From Clostridia bacterium (lineage in GTDB: Bacteria; Bacillota; Clostridia; Monoglobales; Monoglobaceae): DNA of 64,000 nt. Each line of letters begins with the position of its first letter. The stretch's first letter is position 1. The position numbers and the translations under genes are program-made. The notes under the pieces were generated by a model. The model was not told the origin of the DNA. It made no database searches and saw only the letters and a list, made by a program, of their open reading frames with translations. Where the stretch lies: assembly GCA_017546165.1 (NCBI GenBank), contig JAFYXL010000011.1:1-64000 (forward strand), written 5' to 3'. Shown one piece after another: positions 15,684 to 26,110 of the stretch.

Positions 15684-16001
15684 TCTTAAATTTAACAAAA
15701 TTTTAACTTAAAAATGTTACTTATCCACAATTTTAAAGTTAATTAACAGTTAATTTTGTGTTGAAGAAATTTTTCTTAACAACCCCCTGTTAAAATTGTT
15801 TATAAAAAAAATTACTTTTTAACAGTTTTTAAACAACCTCAAAAACCTTTTAATAAAACAAAATTTCAACTTCTTAACATCTTCAACACCCCCTACAGCA
15901 ACAGCTACTAAAATAATTATAATTATATATATTTATATAATATAAAAAATTTTTAGAAGAAAGGTTTAAAAGTACGATTTTCTAAAATAAGAAAAAAATC
16001 C

Positions 16002-16030
16002 TTGAAAAATTCTAATGTTTATGTTAAAAT
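16002..16030 (+). promoter_or_regulatory. Promoter of dnaN
   Basis: TTGAAA (16002-16007) and TAAAAT (16025-16030), 17 bp apart, about 90 bp before dnaN. Confidence 0.6.
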
Positions 16031-16122
16031 AATAAGGGTATATATAAATCTTTAGAAAGAGCCCTGAAAAGCCGTTTTTTTGGCTAAAATAAAAAAAACA
16101 CTATTTTGAAAGGAAAATTGAA

Positions 16123-17229
16123 ATGAAAATACTTTGTAATAAAAATATATTAAATGAAGCTGTAATTTCAGTTTCAAAAGCAGTATCAAATCATTCAAAT
16201 CTTCCTATACTTGAAGGTATATATTTATATGCAAGCGATGATGGTACTCTTACCCTTATTTCAAACGATATGGAAATGGGGATTGAAGCAAAAATTGAGG
16301 CACAGGTATATTCTTCAGGCAGAACTGTTTTAAATGCAAAAATTCTTGGAAGTATTGTTAAAAATCTTCCTTTAGATGATGTTTATATAGAACTTAACGA
16401 CAAAAATATCTGTACTATAAAAAGCGGAAATTCAAAATTTGAAATATCAGGTATGAATCCTCTTGACTTTCCTGAGCTTCCTTCGGTAAATCCTGATTAT
16501 TCCGTAAATATTCCTAAAAAATCACTTCGTGAAATGATTTCAAAAACAATTTTCTGCGCATCTGTAAGTGACAACAGACCTGTTCTTAAAGGATGTCTTT
16601 TTGATATAATAGGAAAAACTATAAAAATGGTTGCAACCGATGGCTTCAGACTTGCTGTCCGTACTTATAATCTTGAAAAAGAATATGAGGACAGACGCTT
16701 TATTGTTCCTTCAAAAGCTTTGTCTGAAATAAATAAAATTTTAAAAGATGATGATGAGTTAGTTGAAATTAACTGCACATCAAAAAATGCTGTATTTATA
16801 TTTGAAAATTACAAAGTGGTTACCCGTTTGATTGAAGGTGAATACATAAATTATAACAGTGCAATTTATGAAACCGGTGAAATTGAAATTGAATGTCCTC
16901 TTTACGAACTTTTTGATTCAGTTTACCGTGCTTCACTTATTATAACAGAAAATTCAAATGATGCACCTGTTAAATTTAAGATTGAAGATGACAACATCAA
17001 TGTTTCCTGTGAGACAATTGTAGGCAAGGTTGATGATAATATTTCTGTTTCAACAGGCGATTCAAGTTTGGAAATAGGCTTCTTTAACGGATTTTTGCTT
17101 GGAGTTTTGCGTGCCTGTGATGACGAAGTTGTTAAAATTAAATTTAAAAAGAATATAAATCCAATGATTATAACTCCAATAACAGGTGATGATTATGTTT
17201 ATCTTCTCCTGCCAAGACGTCTTAAATAA
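16123..17229 (+). CDS. dnaN: DNA polymerase III sliding clamp (beta subunit)
   Basis: DnaN forms the ring-shaped processivity clamp for DNA polymerase III. The 368-residue length is normal; family features include the N-terminal LCNKNILNEAVISVSKAVSNHSNLPILEGI, the central VATDGFRLAVRTY and the C-terminal YVYLLLPRRL. It begins the run dnaN-recF-remB-gyrB, the standard origin cluster of Firmicutes, but dnaA is not in front of it. Its stop codon overlaps the recF start (TAATG). The start has AAAGGA upstream. Confidence 0.97.
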   Translation: MKILCNKNILNEAVISVSKAVSNHSNLPILEGIYLYASDDGTLTLISNDMEMGIEAKIEAQVYSSGRTVLNAKILGSIVKNLPLDDVYIELNDKNICTIKSGNSKFEISGMNPLDFPELPSVNPDYSVNIPKKSLREMISKTIFCASVSDNRPVLKGCLFDIIGKTIKMVATDGFRLAVRTYNLEKEYEDRRFIVPSKALSEINKILKDDDELVEINCTSKNAVFIFENYKVVTRLIEGEYINYNSAIYETGEIEIECPLYELFDSVYRASLIITENSNDAPVKFKIEDDNINVSCETIVGKVDDNISVSTGDSSLEIGFFNGFLLGVLRACDDEVVKIKFKKNINPMIITPITGDDYVYLLLPRRLK

Positions 17230-18335
17230 TGATTGTTAAAAATATAAGTCTTAATAATTTCAGAAATTACAGTTCTGAAAAGATTGAATTTGATGAAAAA
17301 TTAAATATAATTTACGGAAACAATGCTCAAGGTAAAACTAATATTTTGGAGGCTATATATCTTTTTTCTCTGGGTAAGTCAAACAGAGCTTTAAAAGACG
17401 GTGATTTAATCCGTTTTGGTGAAGATTATGCCAAAGTTGATATTGATTTTATATCAAAAAAAAGAGAATGTAAGGGCAGTCTTATAATTGAAAATTCAAA
17501 AAGAAAGAAAATTTTCATAAACGATATTGCTGTAAGACGGAATTCTGAGCTTGTGGGAAAGTTAAATGTGGTGTTTTTTGGTCCTGAATATTTAAGCTTA
17601 ATAAGAGAAGGTCCAAAAATGCGCAGAAAGAATCTTGATGTTCTTATATGTCAGTTAAATCCAACATATCTTTCTTCTGTTTCGGAATACAAACGATTGA
17701 ATGAGCAAAAAAGCAAATTACTTAAAAATGACAGAATTGATTGGATTTTATTTGATGTACTAAACGAAAAAATTCTTGAACTTTCAATTTATATTTCAAA
17801 GGTAAGATTTGAATATATAAAAAAAATAGAGAGAATTGCCCAAAAAATTCAGCTTGAGGTTTCAGAGAACAGAGAAAAACTTTCAATGAACTATATTTCC
17901 TGCGGTCTTAAGATAAGTGAAAAAGAAATTGAAAACTTGTCCGATTTGTACAGCAAAAGAATGTTAGAATTAAAAGAAAGAGAATTAAAATACCGTGAAT
18001 GTGTTTTTGGACCTCATAGAGATGATATTGAATTTTTTATAAACGGTGCTGATTTAAAATATTTTGGTTCTCAGGGTCAACAAAAAACCGCTGTTTTGGT
18101 ACAAAAAATTGCAGAGGTTGAACTCTTTTTGGAGGAAATAGGTGAATATCCAATTCTTCTTTTGGATGATATAATGAGCGAGCTTGATACCATTCGCCAG
18201 GATTTTGTTTTGAATAAAATAAATAAAGGTCAGATTTTTATTACTTGCACCGACAGTGAAAAATTTAAGAATATTAAATCCGGTAAATTTTTGAGAATTG
18301 ATAAAGGGGAAATGACAGAATGTATCTCCATTTAG
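17229..18335 (+). CDS. recF: DNA replication/repair protein RecF
   Basis: RecF is an SMC-like ATPase that loads RecA at single-strand gaps with RecO and RecR. The 368-residue protein has Walker A GNNAQGKTN (residues 30-38), the FGPHRDD motif, and the C-terminal Walker B region PILLLDDIMSELD. It overlaps dnaN by one base and remB by 16 bases, so translation of the three genes is probably coupled. Confidence 0.97.
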   Translation: MIVKNISLNNFRNYSSEKIEFDEKLNIIYGNNAQGKTNILEAIYLFSLGKSNRALKDGDLIRFGEDYAKVDIDFISKKRECKGSLIIENSKRKKIFINDIAVRRNSELVGKLNVVFFGPEYLSLIREGPKMRRKNLDVLICQLNPTYLSSVSEYKRLNEQKSKLLKNDRIDWILFDVLNEKILELSIYISKVRFEYIKKIERIAQKIQLEVSENREKLSMNYISCGLKISEKEIENLSDLYSKRMLELKERELKYRECVFGPHRDDIEFFINGADLKYFGSQGQQKTAVLVQKIAEVELFLEEIGEYPILLLDDIMSELDTIRQDFVLNKINKGQIFITCTDSEKFKNIKSGKFLRIDKGEMTECISI

Positions 18336-18580
18336 GAAGCGAAACCGTTGTAAACACAAAAAATATAATATCAGTTTTGGATCTTGAAAGTACTTCTGTT
18401 TCAAAATATTCAAAGGAATTTTTAAGGATTGCTCAGGAAGAAGGTTTTGTAAGAAACGTTTCGGATGAGCTCCCTAAATCAATTGTAATATGCGAGGAAA
18501 TGGGACAATCTGTAGTTTATATTACAAATATTTCCACAAAAGCTCTGGCAGGGCGAATTAAAAAACGTGAAAATGTGTAA
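18320..18580 (+). CDS. remB: RemB/DUF370 family regulator
   Basis: The 86-residue protein is of the DUF370 type encoded between recF and gyrB in many Firmicutes (YaaB/RemB in Bacillus). It reads MYLHLGSETVVNTKNIISVLDLES and ends ITNISTKALAGRIKKR. The related RemA protein is a DNA-binding regulator of biofilm matrix genes; RemB is less well understood. Position between recF and gyrB supports the call strongly. Confidence 0.9.
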   Translation: MYLHLGSETVVNTKNIISVLDLESTSVSKYSKEFLRIAQEEGFVRNVSDELPKSIVICEEMGQSVVYITNISTKALAGRIKKRENV

Positions 18581-18654
18581 AGATGAATTAATTTATCTTT
18601 TTAAAATGTATTTTAGAGTATATTGGCTCTTTAATTCAGAAAGGTAAGGTATAA

Positions 18655-20589
<1,935 letters not shown>

Positions 20590-20603
20590 ATCCCTTGAAT
20601 TGA

Positions 20604-20733
20604 TTAAAATTGACATTCTTGCTTGTTATTTTTGCATCATACGGTGTTGTCGTCAATCGCAATACACAAAGTATTGCTCATTCTTCCGCCTTGTATGATA
20701 AAAAAATTTCTACGCAATAATTATCAATTTTAA
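20604..20733. repeat. Long imperfect palindrome, copy A
   Basis: Outer arms TTAAAATTGA (20604-20613) and TCAATTTTAA (20724-20733), middle arms ATCATAC (20636-20642) and GTATGAT (20693-20699), and a central hairpin CAATAC-ACAAA-GTATTG (20660-20676). The same nested design, with related central hairpins, is seen at 58171-58277 and 60264-60385. It fills the gyrB-thyA gap. Confidence 0.75.
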
Positions 20734-20786
20734 AACAATGCAAGTTTGTGGGAAATTGTTAAAAAATAAGCTTATGAGGGTATAAA

Positions 20787-21617
20787 ATGAGTAAAGCAGA
20801 TAAAATTTTTGTTGATATGTGCCGTGACATAATTGAAAACGGCTGGTCGGATGAAAATCAGCCTGTCCGCCCAAAATGGGAAGACGGAACACCTGCCCAT
20901 ACAATAAAAAAGTTTGGTGTGGTGAACCGTTATAACCTGGCGGAGGAATTTCCTATTCTCACCTTGAGGCCAACCTATCTCAAAAGTGCAATTGATGAAA
21001 TTCTCTGGATCTGGCAAAAGAAGTCCAATAATATCAAGGATTTGAAAAGCCATATATGGGACAGCTGGGCAGATGAGGACGGGTCAATAGGTAAGGCTTA
21101 CGGCTATCAGATGCAGGTAAAACACAAATATCCTGAGGGTGAGTTTGACCAGGTTGACAGGGTTCTTTATGACCTTAAAAACAATCCTTACAGCAGACGT
21201 ATTATGACAAATATTTACGTACATCAGGATTTGTCTGAGATGAATCTTTACCCTTGTGCATACGGCGTTACATTTAATGTGTCGGGAAATAAGCTCAATG
21301 CAGTTTTAAATCAGCGTTCACAGGATGTACTTGCAGCAAACAACTGGAATGTTGTCCAGTATTCCGCACTTCTTTTGATGTTTGCTCAGGTAAGCGGTTT
21401 AGATGCAGGCGAGCTTGTCCACGTAATTGCAGACGCACATATATATGACAGACACGTGCCCTTGATAAAAGAATTGATTGAAAGACCGCAGTTTGATGCA
21501 CCAAAACTTATTGTAAATAAAGAGATAAAGGATTTTTATGACTTCACCACCGATGATTTTATTTTGCAAAATTACAAATCAGGTGAGCAAGTTAAAAATA
21601 TCCCTGTTGCTATCTAA
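20787..21617 (+). CDS. thyA: Thymidylate synthase (ThyA-like, divergent)
   Basis: ThyA makes dTMP from dUMP using methylenetetrahydrofolate. The 276-residue protein keeps the catalytic cysteine (Cys157 in NLYPCAYG), the RSxD motif (NQRSQDVL), an asparagine in NNWNVVQYSALL, DAHIYDRH and the C-terminal PVAI. The usual PCH after the catalytic loop is PCA here, and the common LGLPFN stretch is AANNWN, so it belongs to a divergent branch. folA follows 23 bp downstream, which suits the cofactor cycle. Confidence 0.9.
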   Translation: MSKADKIFVDMCRDIIENGWSDENQPVRPKWEDGTPAHTIKKFGVVNRYNLAEEFPILTLRPTYLKSAIDEILWIWQKKSNNIKDLKSHIWDSWADEDGSIGKAYGYQMQVKHKYPEGEFDQVDRVLYDLKNNPYSRRIMTNIYVHQDLSEMNLYPCAYGVTFNVSGNKLNAVLNQRSQDVLAANNWNVVQYSALLLMFAQVSGLDAGELVHVIADAHIYDRHVPLIKELIERPQFDAPKLIVNKEIKDFYDFTTDDFILQNYKSGEQVKNIPVAI

Positions 21618-21640
21618 ATTTTAAAGAGGAAGATTGACTT

Positions 21641-22132
21641 ATGAATATTATTGCGGCAGTTGACAAGAATTGGGGAATAGGCAAAGATAACGGACTTCTT
21701 GACCATATTCCTGAAGATATGAAGTTTTTCAGAGAAACAACAAAAGGTAAGGTTGTTATTATGGGGAAGAATACATTTTTGTCCTTTCCAAACCAAAAAC
21801 CTTTGCCAAACAGACTCAATATTGTCCTGACCCACGACAAAACCTTTGGTTTTGAAGGGATAACTGTGTGCGATGACCTCAAAAAGGCAATAGAAATTGC
21901 AAAAATTCAGTATAAAGATGAGGATATATTCATTATTGGAGGCGAGTCAATTTATAGGCAAGCTGAACCTTTTTGCAGTAAAGCATATATTACAAAAATA
22001 GATAATGAATATGACGCCGACAAATTTATGGTTAACCTTGATAAACTCCCTGATTGGAAAGTTAAGTCAGAGGAAAGTTTAAAGACTGAAAAAGGTCTTT
22101 ATATCACTTTTACAGAATATGTGAAAATTTAA
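21641..22132 (+). CDS. folA: Dihydrofolate reductase
   Basis: Dihydrofolate reductase regenerates tetrahydrofolate used by ThyA. The 163-residue protein has the expected start MNIIAAVDKNWGIGKDNGLL, the VVIMGKNTFLSF segment, PLPNRLNIVLT and the FIIGGESIYRQA stretch. It is 23 bp after thyA with its own AGAGGAAG site, so the two are almost certainly co-transcribed. Confidence 0.96.
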   Translation: MNIIAAVDKNWGIGKDNGLLDHIPEDMKFFRETTKGKVVIMGKNTFLSFPNQKPLPNRLNIVLTHDKTFGFEGITVCDDLKKAIEIAKIQYKDEDIFIIGGESIYRQAEPFCSKAYITKIDNEYDADKFMVNLDKLPDWKVKSEESLKTEKGLYITFTEYVKI

Positions 22133-22142
22133 TAAAGGAGCT

Positions 22143-22269
22143 GCCTGTTTTAAAGTAGTATTGAACAAAAACTTATAGGTAATGGCGGTTTCCGGCATTA
22201 CTGATACAAAATTGCCGAAAAAACCAACCTTGCTGAATATATTTTGAGCGATAAAACTTTAAAACAGGC
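22143..22269. repeat. Nested inverted repeat element
   Basis: A perfect 14-bp inverted repeat, GCCTGTTTTAAAGT (22143-22156) and ACTTTAAAACAGGC (22256-22269), encloses a second stem formed by GGTTT-CCGGCA and TTGCCG-AAAACC. It occupies most of the gap between folA and the ABC ATPase gene. It may be a terminator, a structured leader or a small mobile palindrome. Confidence 0.65.
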
Positions 22270-22293
22270 AATTCTTTTTATGAGGTACAAAAT

Positions 22294-23532
22294 ATGATTG
22301 AAGTAAAAAACCTTACGAAAATTTACAAAATGTATAAAAATCCTGCAGAAAGGATTAAGGAATCTCTCTTTCCCAAAAGTTACGGAAAGAAGATACGTGA
22401 TTTTTATGCTCTGAACGACGTGAGCTTTTCAATTGAGAAAGGTGAAACCGTGGGAATTATCGGGAAAAACGGCTCAGGCAAATCCACTCTTTTGAAAATC
22501 CTTACCGGAGTAATAAATGCAACCTCCGGCAAAAAGGTGATGGATGGCACCATCTCCGCCCTTTTGGAGCTTGGAACCGGCTTTAATCCGGAATATTCAG
22601 GTATTGAAAACATATATTTAAACGGCACTATTATGGGCCTTACCCGTGAACAGATGAAAGGAAAAATCGACGAAATCTGTGCATTTGCCGAAATCGGAGA
22701 TTTCATCAATCAGCCTGTAAAAAATTATTCCAGTGGTATGTTTGTTCGCCTTGCCTTTGCAGTAGCGATAAATACCGACCCTGAAATTTTGATTGTTGAC
22801 GAAGCTCTGGCGGTTGGTGACTATCGGTTTCAGGCGAAATGTTATAATAAGTTTGAAGAAATGAAGGAACGGGGAAAAACAATCCTTTTTGTAAGCCACG
22901 ATATTGATGCTGTACGCAGATTTTGTTCCCGTGCTATATGGCTTGACGGCGGAAGGGTTGTTATGGACGGTGACGTAAACAGTGTTTCATCAAAATATAT
23001 GGAGTTTATAACAAGCAACGAGACGGATGCGCTGGCTGTAATAAATAAGCAGAAAAAAGAACGGGAGATAGTGGTTGAAAAAGAGTTTGACCCAATAAAC
23101 CGTTTTGGAGACTATATAGGTACAATTAAAAATGTCCGCGTATTTAAAGGAATTGAAGAGACGGAAGTCTTTAATTCGGGAGATGAAATCACCGTTGAGG
23201 TGGATGTGGAAATCCCCGAAGGAGCCGACCTTGAAAACACAGGCCTTGCTATTTCAATAAAGAGTAAAAACGGCACCGACCTGGTTGTGTCGGCACTTCA
23301 CGATTATGATATGAGATTTAAGAAAACAGGTCATAACCGGGTAACTTTTAAACTTAATGCATACCTGAACGTGGGGGAATATACCCTCACAACAGGTCTT
23401 GAACACAGGGACTCGCTCCCTATAAGCTACTTTGACTATATTGAGGGTTCGGCGTACATAAAAATTTTAACCGACCGTGAATATTTTGGGGTTTTAAAAG
23501 TTCCCGCAGAGGTAAAAATAGAGGATATCTGA
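22294..23532 (+). CDS. Wzt-type polysaccharide ABC exporter ATPase
   Basis: The 412-residue protein is the ATPase of an O-antigen or teichoic acid type exporter. The nucleotide-binding domain (to about residue 240) has Walker A IIGKNGSGKSTLLK, signature NYSSGMFVRLAFA and Walker B ILIVDEALAVGD. The C-terminal 150 residues resemble the Wzt_C carbohydrate-binding domain that selects modified chain ends. The partner permease (Wzm) is not adjacent or elsewhere in the window. Two glycosyltransferases follow at 1 bp and then with overlap, so this is a glycan assembly and export unit. Confidence 0.9.
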   Translation: MIEVKNLTKIYKMYKNPAERIKESLFPKSYGKKIRDFYALNDVSFSIEKGETVGIIGKNGSGKSTLLKILTGVINATSGKKVMDGTISALLELGTGFNPEYSGIENIYLNGTIMGLTREQMKGKIDEICAFAEIGDFINQPVKNYSSGMFVRLAFAVAINTDPEILIVDEALAVGDYRFQAKCYNKFEEMKERGKTILFVSHDIDAVRRFCSRAIWLDGGRVVMDGDVNSVSSKYMEFITSNETDALAVINKQKKEREIVVEKEFDPINRFGDYIGTIKNVRVFKGIEETEVFNSGDEITVEVDVEIPEGADLENTGLAISIKSKNGTDLVVSALHDYDMRFKKTGHNRVTFKLNAYLNVGEYTLTTGLEHRDSLPISYFDYIEGSAYIKILTDREYFGVLKVPAEVKIEDI

Positions 23533-23533
23533 T

Positions 23534-26110
23534 ATGATTGATAAGGAAAAAGATTTAAAGTTAGACAAAGCTAACCAAACGGCTGAAGAAAAGCTTTTAA
23601 CAGCAGAAGAAAAGATAAAAAGCCTTGAGGAACGCATAGAGGCTGACCGCAATGCCATTATGCAAATTCAATTTGAGGCAAAACAGCACAAGCAAGAGGA
23701 GTTGGATTTGCACGATACATATGTGTGGCGGACGGGTCTCAAAATAGAAAAGTTGTTGCAAAAGACGGGTATTGCCTTTATCCGTTCGCTTCTTGAAATT
23801 TCAGATTACAAGCGAATGGGTCTTTTGGTGACTTTGCGCAAAGGTATAAATGAAGGTTTGCACAGAGAAAACGTGGAAAAAAAGAAAAAAAGAAGACTTG
23901 AGCTTTGCCGTCAGAAGTTTGTAAGATACAAAAAGGAAAGGGAAAATATTGTCCCTTGCCAAATAACAAAATTTGATGTGCCAAAGACAGAGGGCCTTGT
24001 ATCAATTGTTCTTCCTGTTTTTAACGGTGAAAGAGTTTTAAAAAATTCTATTGAAAGTGTGCTTTCACAGGAATATAAGAATATTGAGCTTATATTGGTA
24101 AATGACGGCTCCACCGATGCAACCCTTCAGATTATGGAGGAGTTTAAAAATAGGGATTCACGAATTAAAATAATCAATCAGGAAAACAAAAAGCTCCCCA
24201 CAGCTTTGTCTGTGGGATTTCGTGAAGCAAATGGCGAGTTTTTTACCTGGACCTCTGCTGACAACATTATGCTGCCCCACTGCATAAAAACAATGGTTGA
24301 GGACTTAAAGAGAAAACCTGATGTTGCAATGGTTTACGGCAATATGCGTCTTATTGATGCAAGGGGATATATAAAGCGGGGAAAATTCTGGTTTGAAAAA
24401 CCCTTCTTTTCAGGCAATGTATGCTTCCCCAATGATGCCAAGTGCCTTAACACTTATGCCAACAACACAATAGGCGCAGCGTTTTTGTACAGGGCTGAGG
24501 CGGCATATATTTTGGGGGATTACTCAAAATATAAGACAAATCTTGAGGATTATGATTATTGGATGAGGATGAATTCTCTCCTTAAAATTGAACACACTGA
24601 TGACAAAAGACCTCTTTATCTCTATCGCATCCATGACGAGTCTCTTACTGCCCACGACCGTGAGCTGGGTATAACAAAAAACCGTTACAAGCTTATGGTA
24701 TTGGACGATTTCCGCCGTGACTTTTATATGTCCAATTTGGTGTGGATTGCAGAAACAGATTCGCAGGGAAATCCGTACTATTGCGAGTTCTTAAAGGAAG
24801 TTGAAAAATCAGGTCATATGATCCTTTCAAGGGAAGAAGCGTTATCCTGTAGCCCTGCTGAGGAATATTCCTGTTTTTGTTACATATATTTTGGCAAAAA
24901 CCCAAATCATGAGAGACTTTTGGAGATGAGGAGATTTTCAGGGACAGTTTTGGTTGCAGACAGCACAGATATACAAATGGCTGAGGAGTTTGACCTTTGC
25001 ATAACAACAAACAAAGACAGCAATCTTAAGAAGCTTTCTGCATACAAAGGTTGGTTTTTGGCTGAGGACAGCAAAAGTATATTTGATATTTCTGAAACCA
25101 AAATTAAAAATCAGATATTATACTCTCTTGAACGGATAATTGATGACCCCCCTGAATATGAAAAGAAGATTTCAATTATAATCTGCACATACTTAAGAGG
25201 CGAAAAGTTAGCTGACGCTATCTGGTCGGTAATCCGCCAGTCTATGAGCAAGAAAGAATATGAAATTATAGTTGTGGACAATGCCCCCTTTACATCAGGA
25301 ATACGGGCAGATGTAGATGCCTTTAAGGAAAAGTACAGTGAATATGAAGGCTTTATCCGATATATCGGTGTTCCGCAAAAGGGACTTTCCTATGCCCGCA
25401 ACGGGGGAATGTGGAACGCAAAAGGCGAATATCTTCTGTTTTTGGATGACGATGTCCTTGCGGATTATTATTTGCTTGAAGAAATTTACAGCGGTTTTAA
25501 GTATCATCCCAGTGTGGGGATTGTGGGGGGTCAGGTTATTCTTGACAAGCCATTCCCCACACCAAAGGTTGTTCGCAAAGGCTGGGAAAGTCTTTGGAGT
25601 CAGTTCAAAATATCTGGAAGTGCATTCAGAGAGGTTACGCAGCAGTTTGAGTTTCCTTACGGTGCGGATTACAGCGTAAGACGAAGTGCTATATGGCGGG
25701 TTGGCGGTTTTAGAATGTGCTATGGCAGAGTTGGCAATGACTTTGCAGGCGGCGAGGAAACTGCTCTTGCTTTCAAAATGCTGGAAATCGGTTACGGCAT
25801 TGGGCTTCAGCCCCGGGCAAAGGTTTTGCACAGGGTGGATCACTCACGCTTTACCACAGAGCACGTGAAGAAGACAATTATGGCGGGTACTATTACCACA
25901 TACAGGTTCTTTATAGACCTGCACACACATTTTGGCTGGACAAAGAGATATGTAAAAAATCAGATAAAAATAACCAACAAGGAAATTGAAATCCTGACAA
26001 ACAAGAAGGCGGACTCCCTTGATATATACTTCAAAAAGTGTTATCTTGGGGCCTGGGAAAGACTTATTCAATATATGACGCAAATTGAGGAGGACGGACG
26101 AGATGCTTAG
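23534..26110 (+). CDS. Two-domain GT2 glycosyltransferase
   Basis: The 858-residue protein has a charged, probably coiled-coil N-terminus (residues 1-60), a first GT-A family 2 domain (about 155-400: SIVLPVFNGERVL, VNDGSTDATL, TWTSADN as the DxD-like site, YGNMRLIDARG) and a second GT2 domain (about 540-800: SIIICTYLRGEKL, VVDNAPF, LLFLDDDVLADYY, GGEETALAFKM). It probably adds two sugars in turn to a surface polysaccharide. The following gene is a paralogue. Donor sugars cannot be told from the sequence. Confidence 0.9.
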   Translation: MIDKEKDLKLDKANQTAEEKLLTAEEKIKSLEERIEADRNAIMQIQFEAKQHKQEELDLHDTYVWRTGLKIEKLLQKTGIAFIRSLLEISDYKRMGLLVTLRKGINEGLHRENVEKKKKRRLELCRQKFVRYKKERENIVPCQITKFDVPKTEGLVSIVLPVFNGERVLKNSIESVLSQEYKNIELILVNDGSTDATLQIMEEFKNRDSRIKIINQENKKLPTALSVGFREANGEFFTWTSADNIMLPHCIKTMVEDLKRKPDVAMVYGNMRLIDARGYIKRGKFWFEKPFFSGNVCFPNDAKCLNTYANNTIGAAFLYRAEAAYILGDYSKYKTNLEDYDYWMRMNSLLKIEHTDDKRPLYLYRIHDESLTAHDRELGITKNRYKLMVLDDFRRDFYMSNLVWIAETDSQGNPYYCEFLKEVEKSGHMILSREEALSCSPAEEYSCFCYIYFGKNPNHERLLEMRRFSGTVLVADSTDIQMAEEFDLCITTNKDSNLKKLSAYKGWFLAEDSKSIFDISETKIKNQILYSLERIIDDPPEYEKKISIIICTYLRGEKLADAIWSVIRQSMSKKEYEIIVVDNAPFTSGIRADVDAFKEKYSEYEGFIRYIGVPQKGLSYARNGGMWNAKGEYLLFLDDDVLADYYLLEEIYSGFKYHPSVGIVGGQVILDKPFPTPKVVRKGWESLWSQFKISGSAFREVTQQFEFPYGADYSVRRSAIWRVGGFRMCYGRVGNDFAGGEETALAFKMLEIGYGIGLQPRAKVLHRVDHSRFTTEHVKKTIMAGTITTYRFFIDLHTHFGWTKRYVKNQIKITNKEIEILTNKKADSLDIYFKKCYLGAWERLIQYMTQIEEDGRDA

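Larger units (their letters stand above)
15593..16122. other. AT-rich origin-like intergenic region
   Basis: No gene lies in this 530-bp stretch. It contains one perfect DnaA box, TTATCCACA at 15721-15729, many TTAACA/TGTTAA repeats (for example TTCTTAACA twice, near 15773 and 15871) and a very AT-rich run at about 15907-15955 that could unwind. It lies directly upstream of dnaN and near a change in prevailing gene strand. This is the usual place for oriC or part of it, but only one consensus box was found and dnaA is absent. Confidence 0.5.

Noticed and set aside
25295-25843. 182-codon open frame opposite the first glycosyltransferase
   Set aside because: It lies wholly inside a well-supported gene, has no recognisable motif and reads as a shadow frame.
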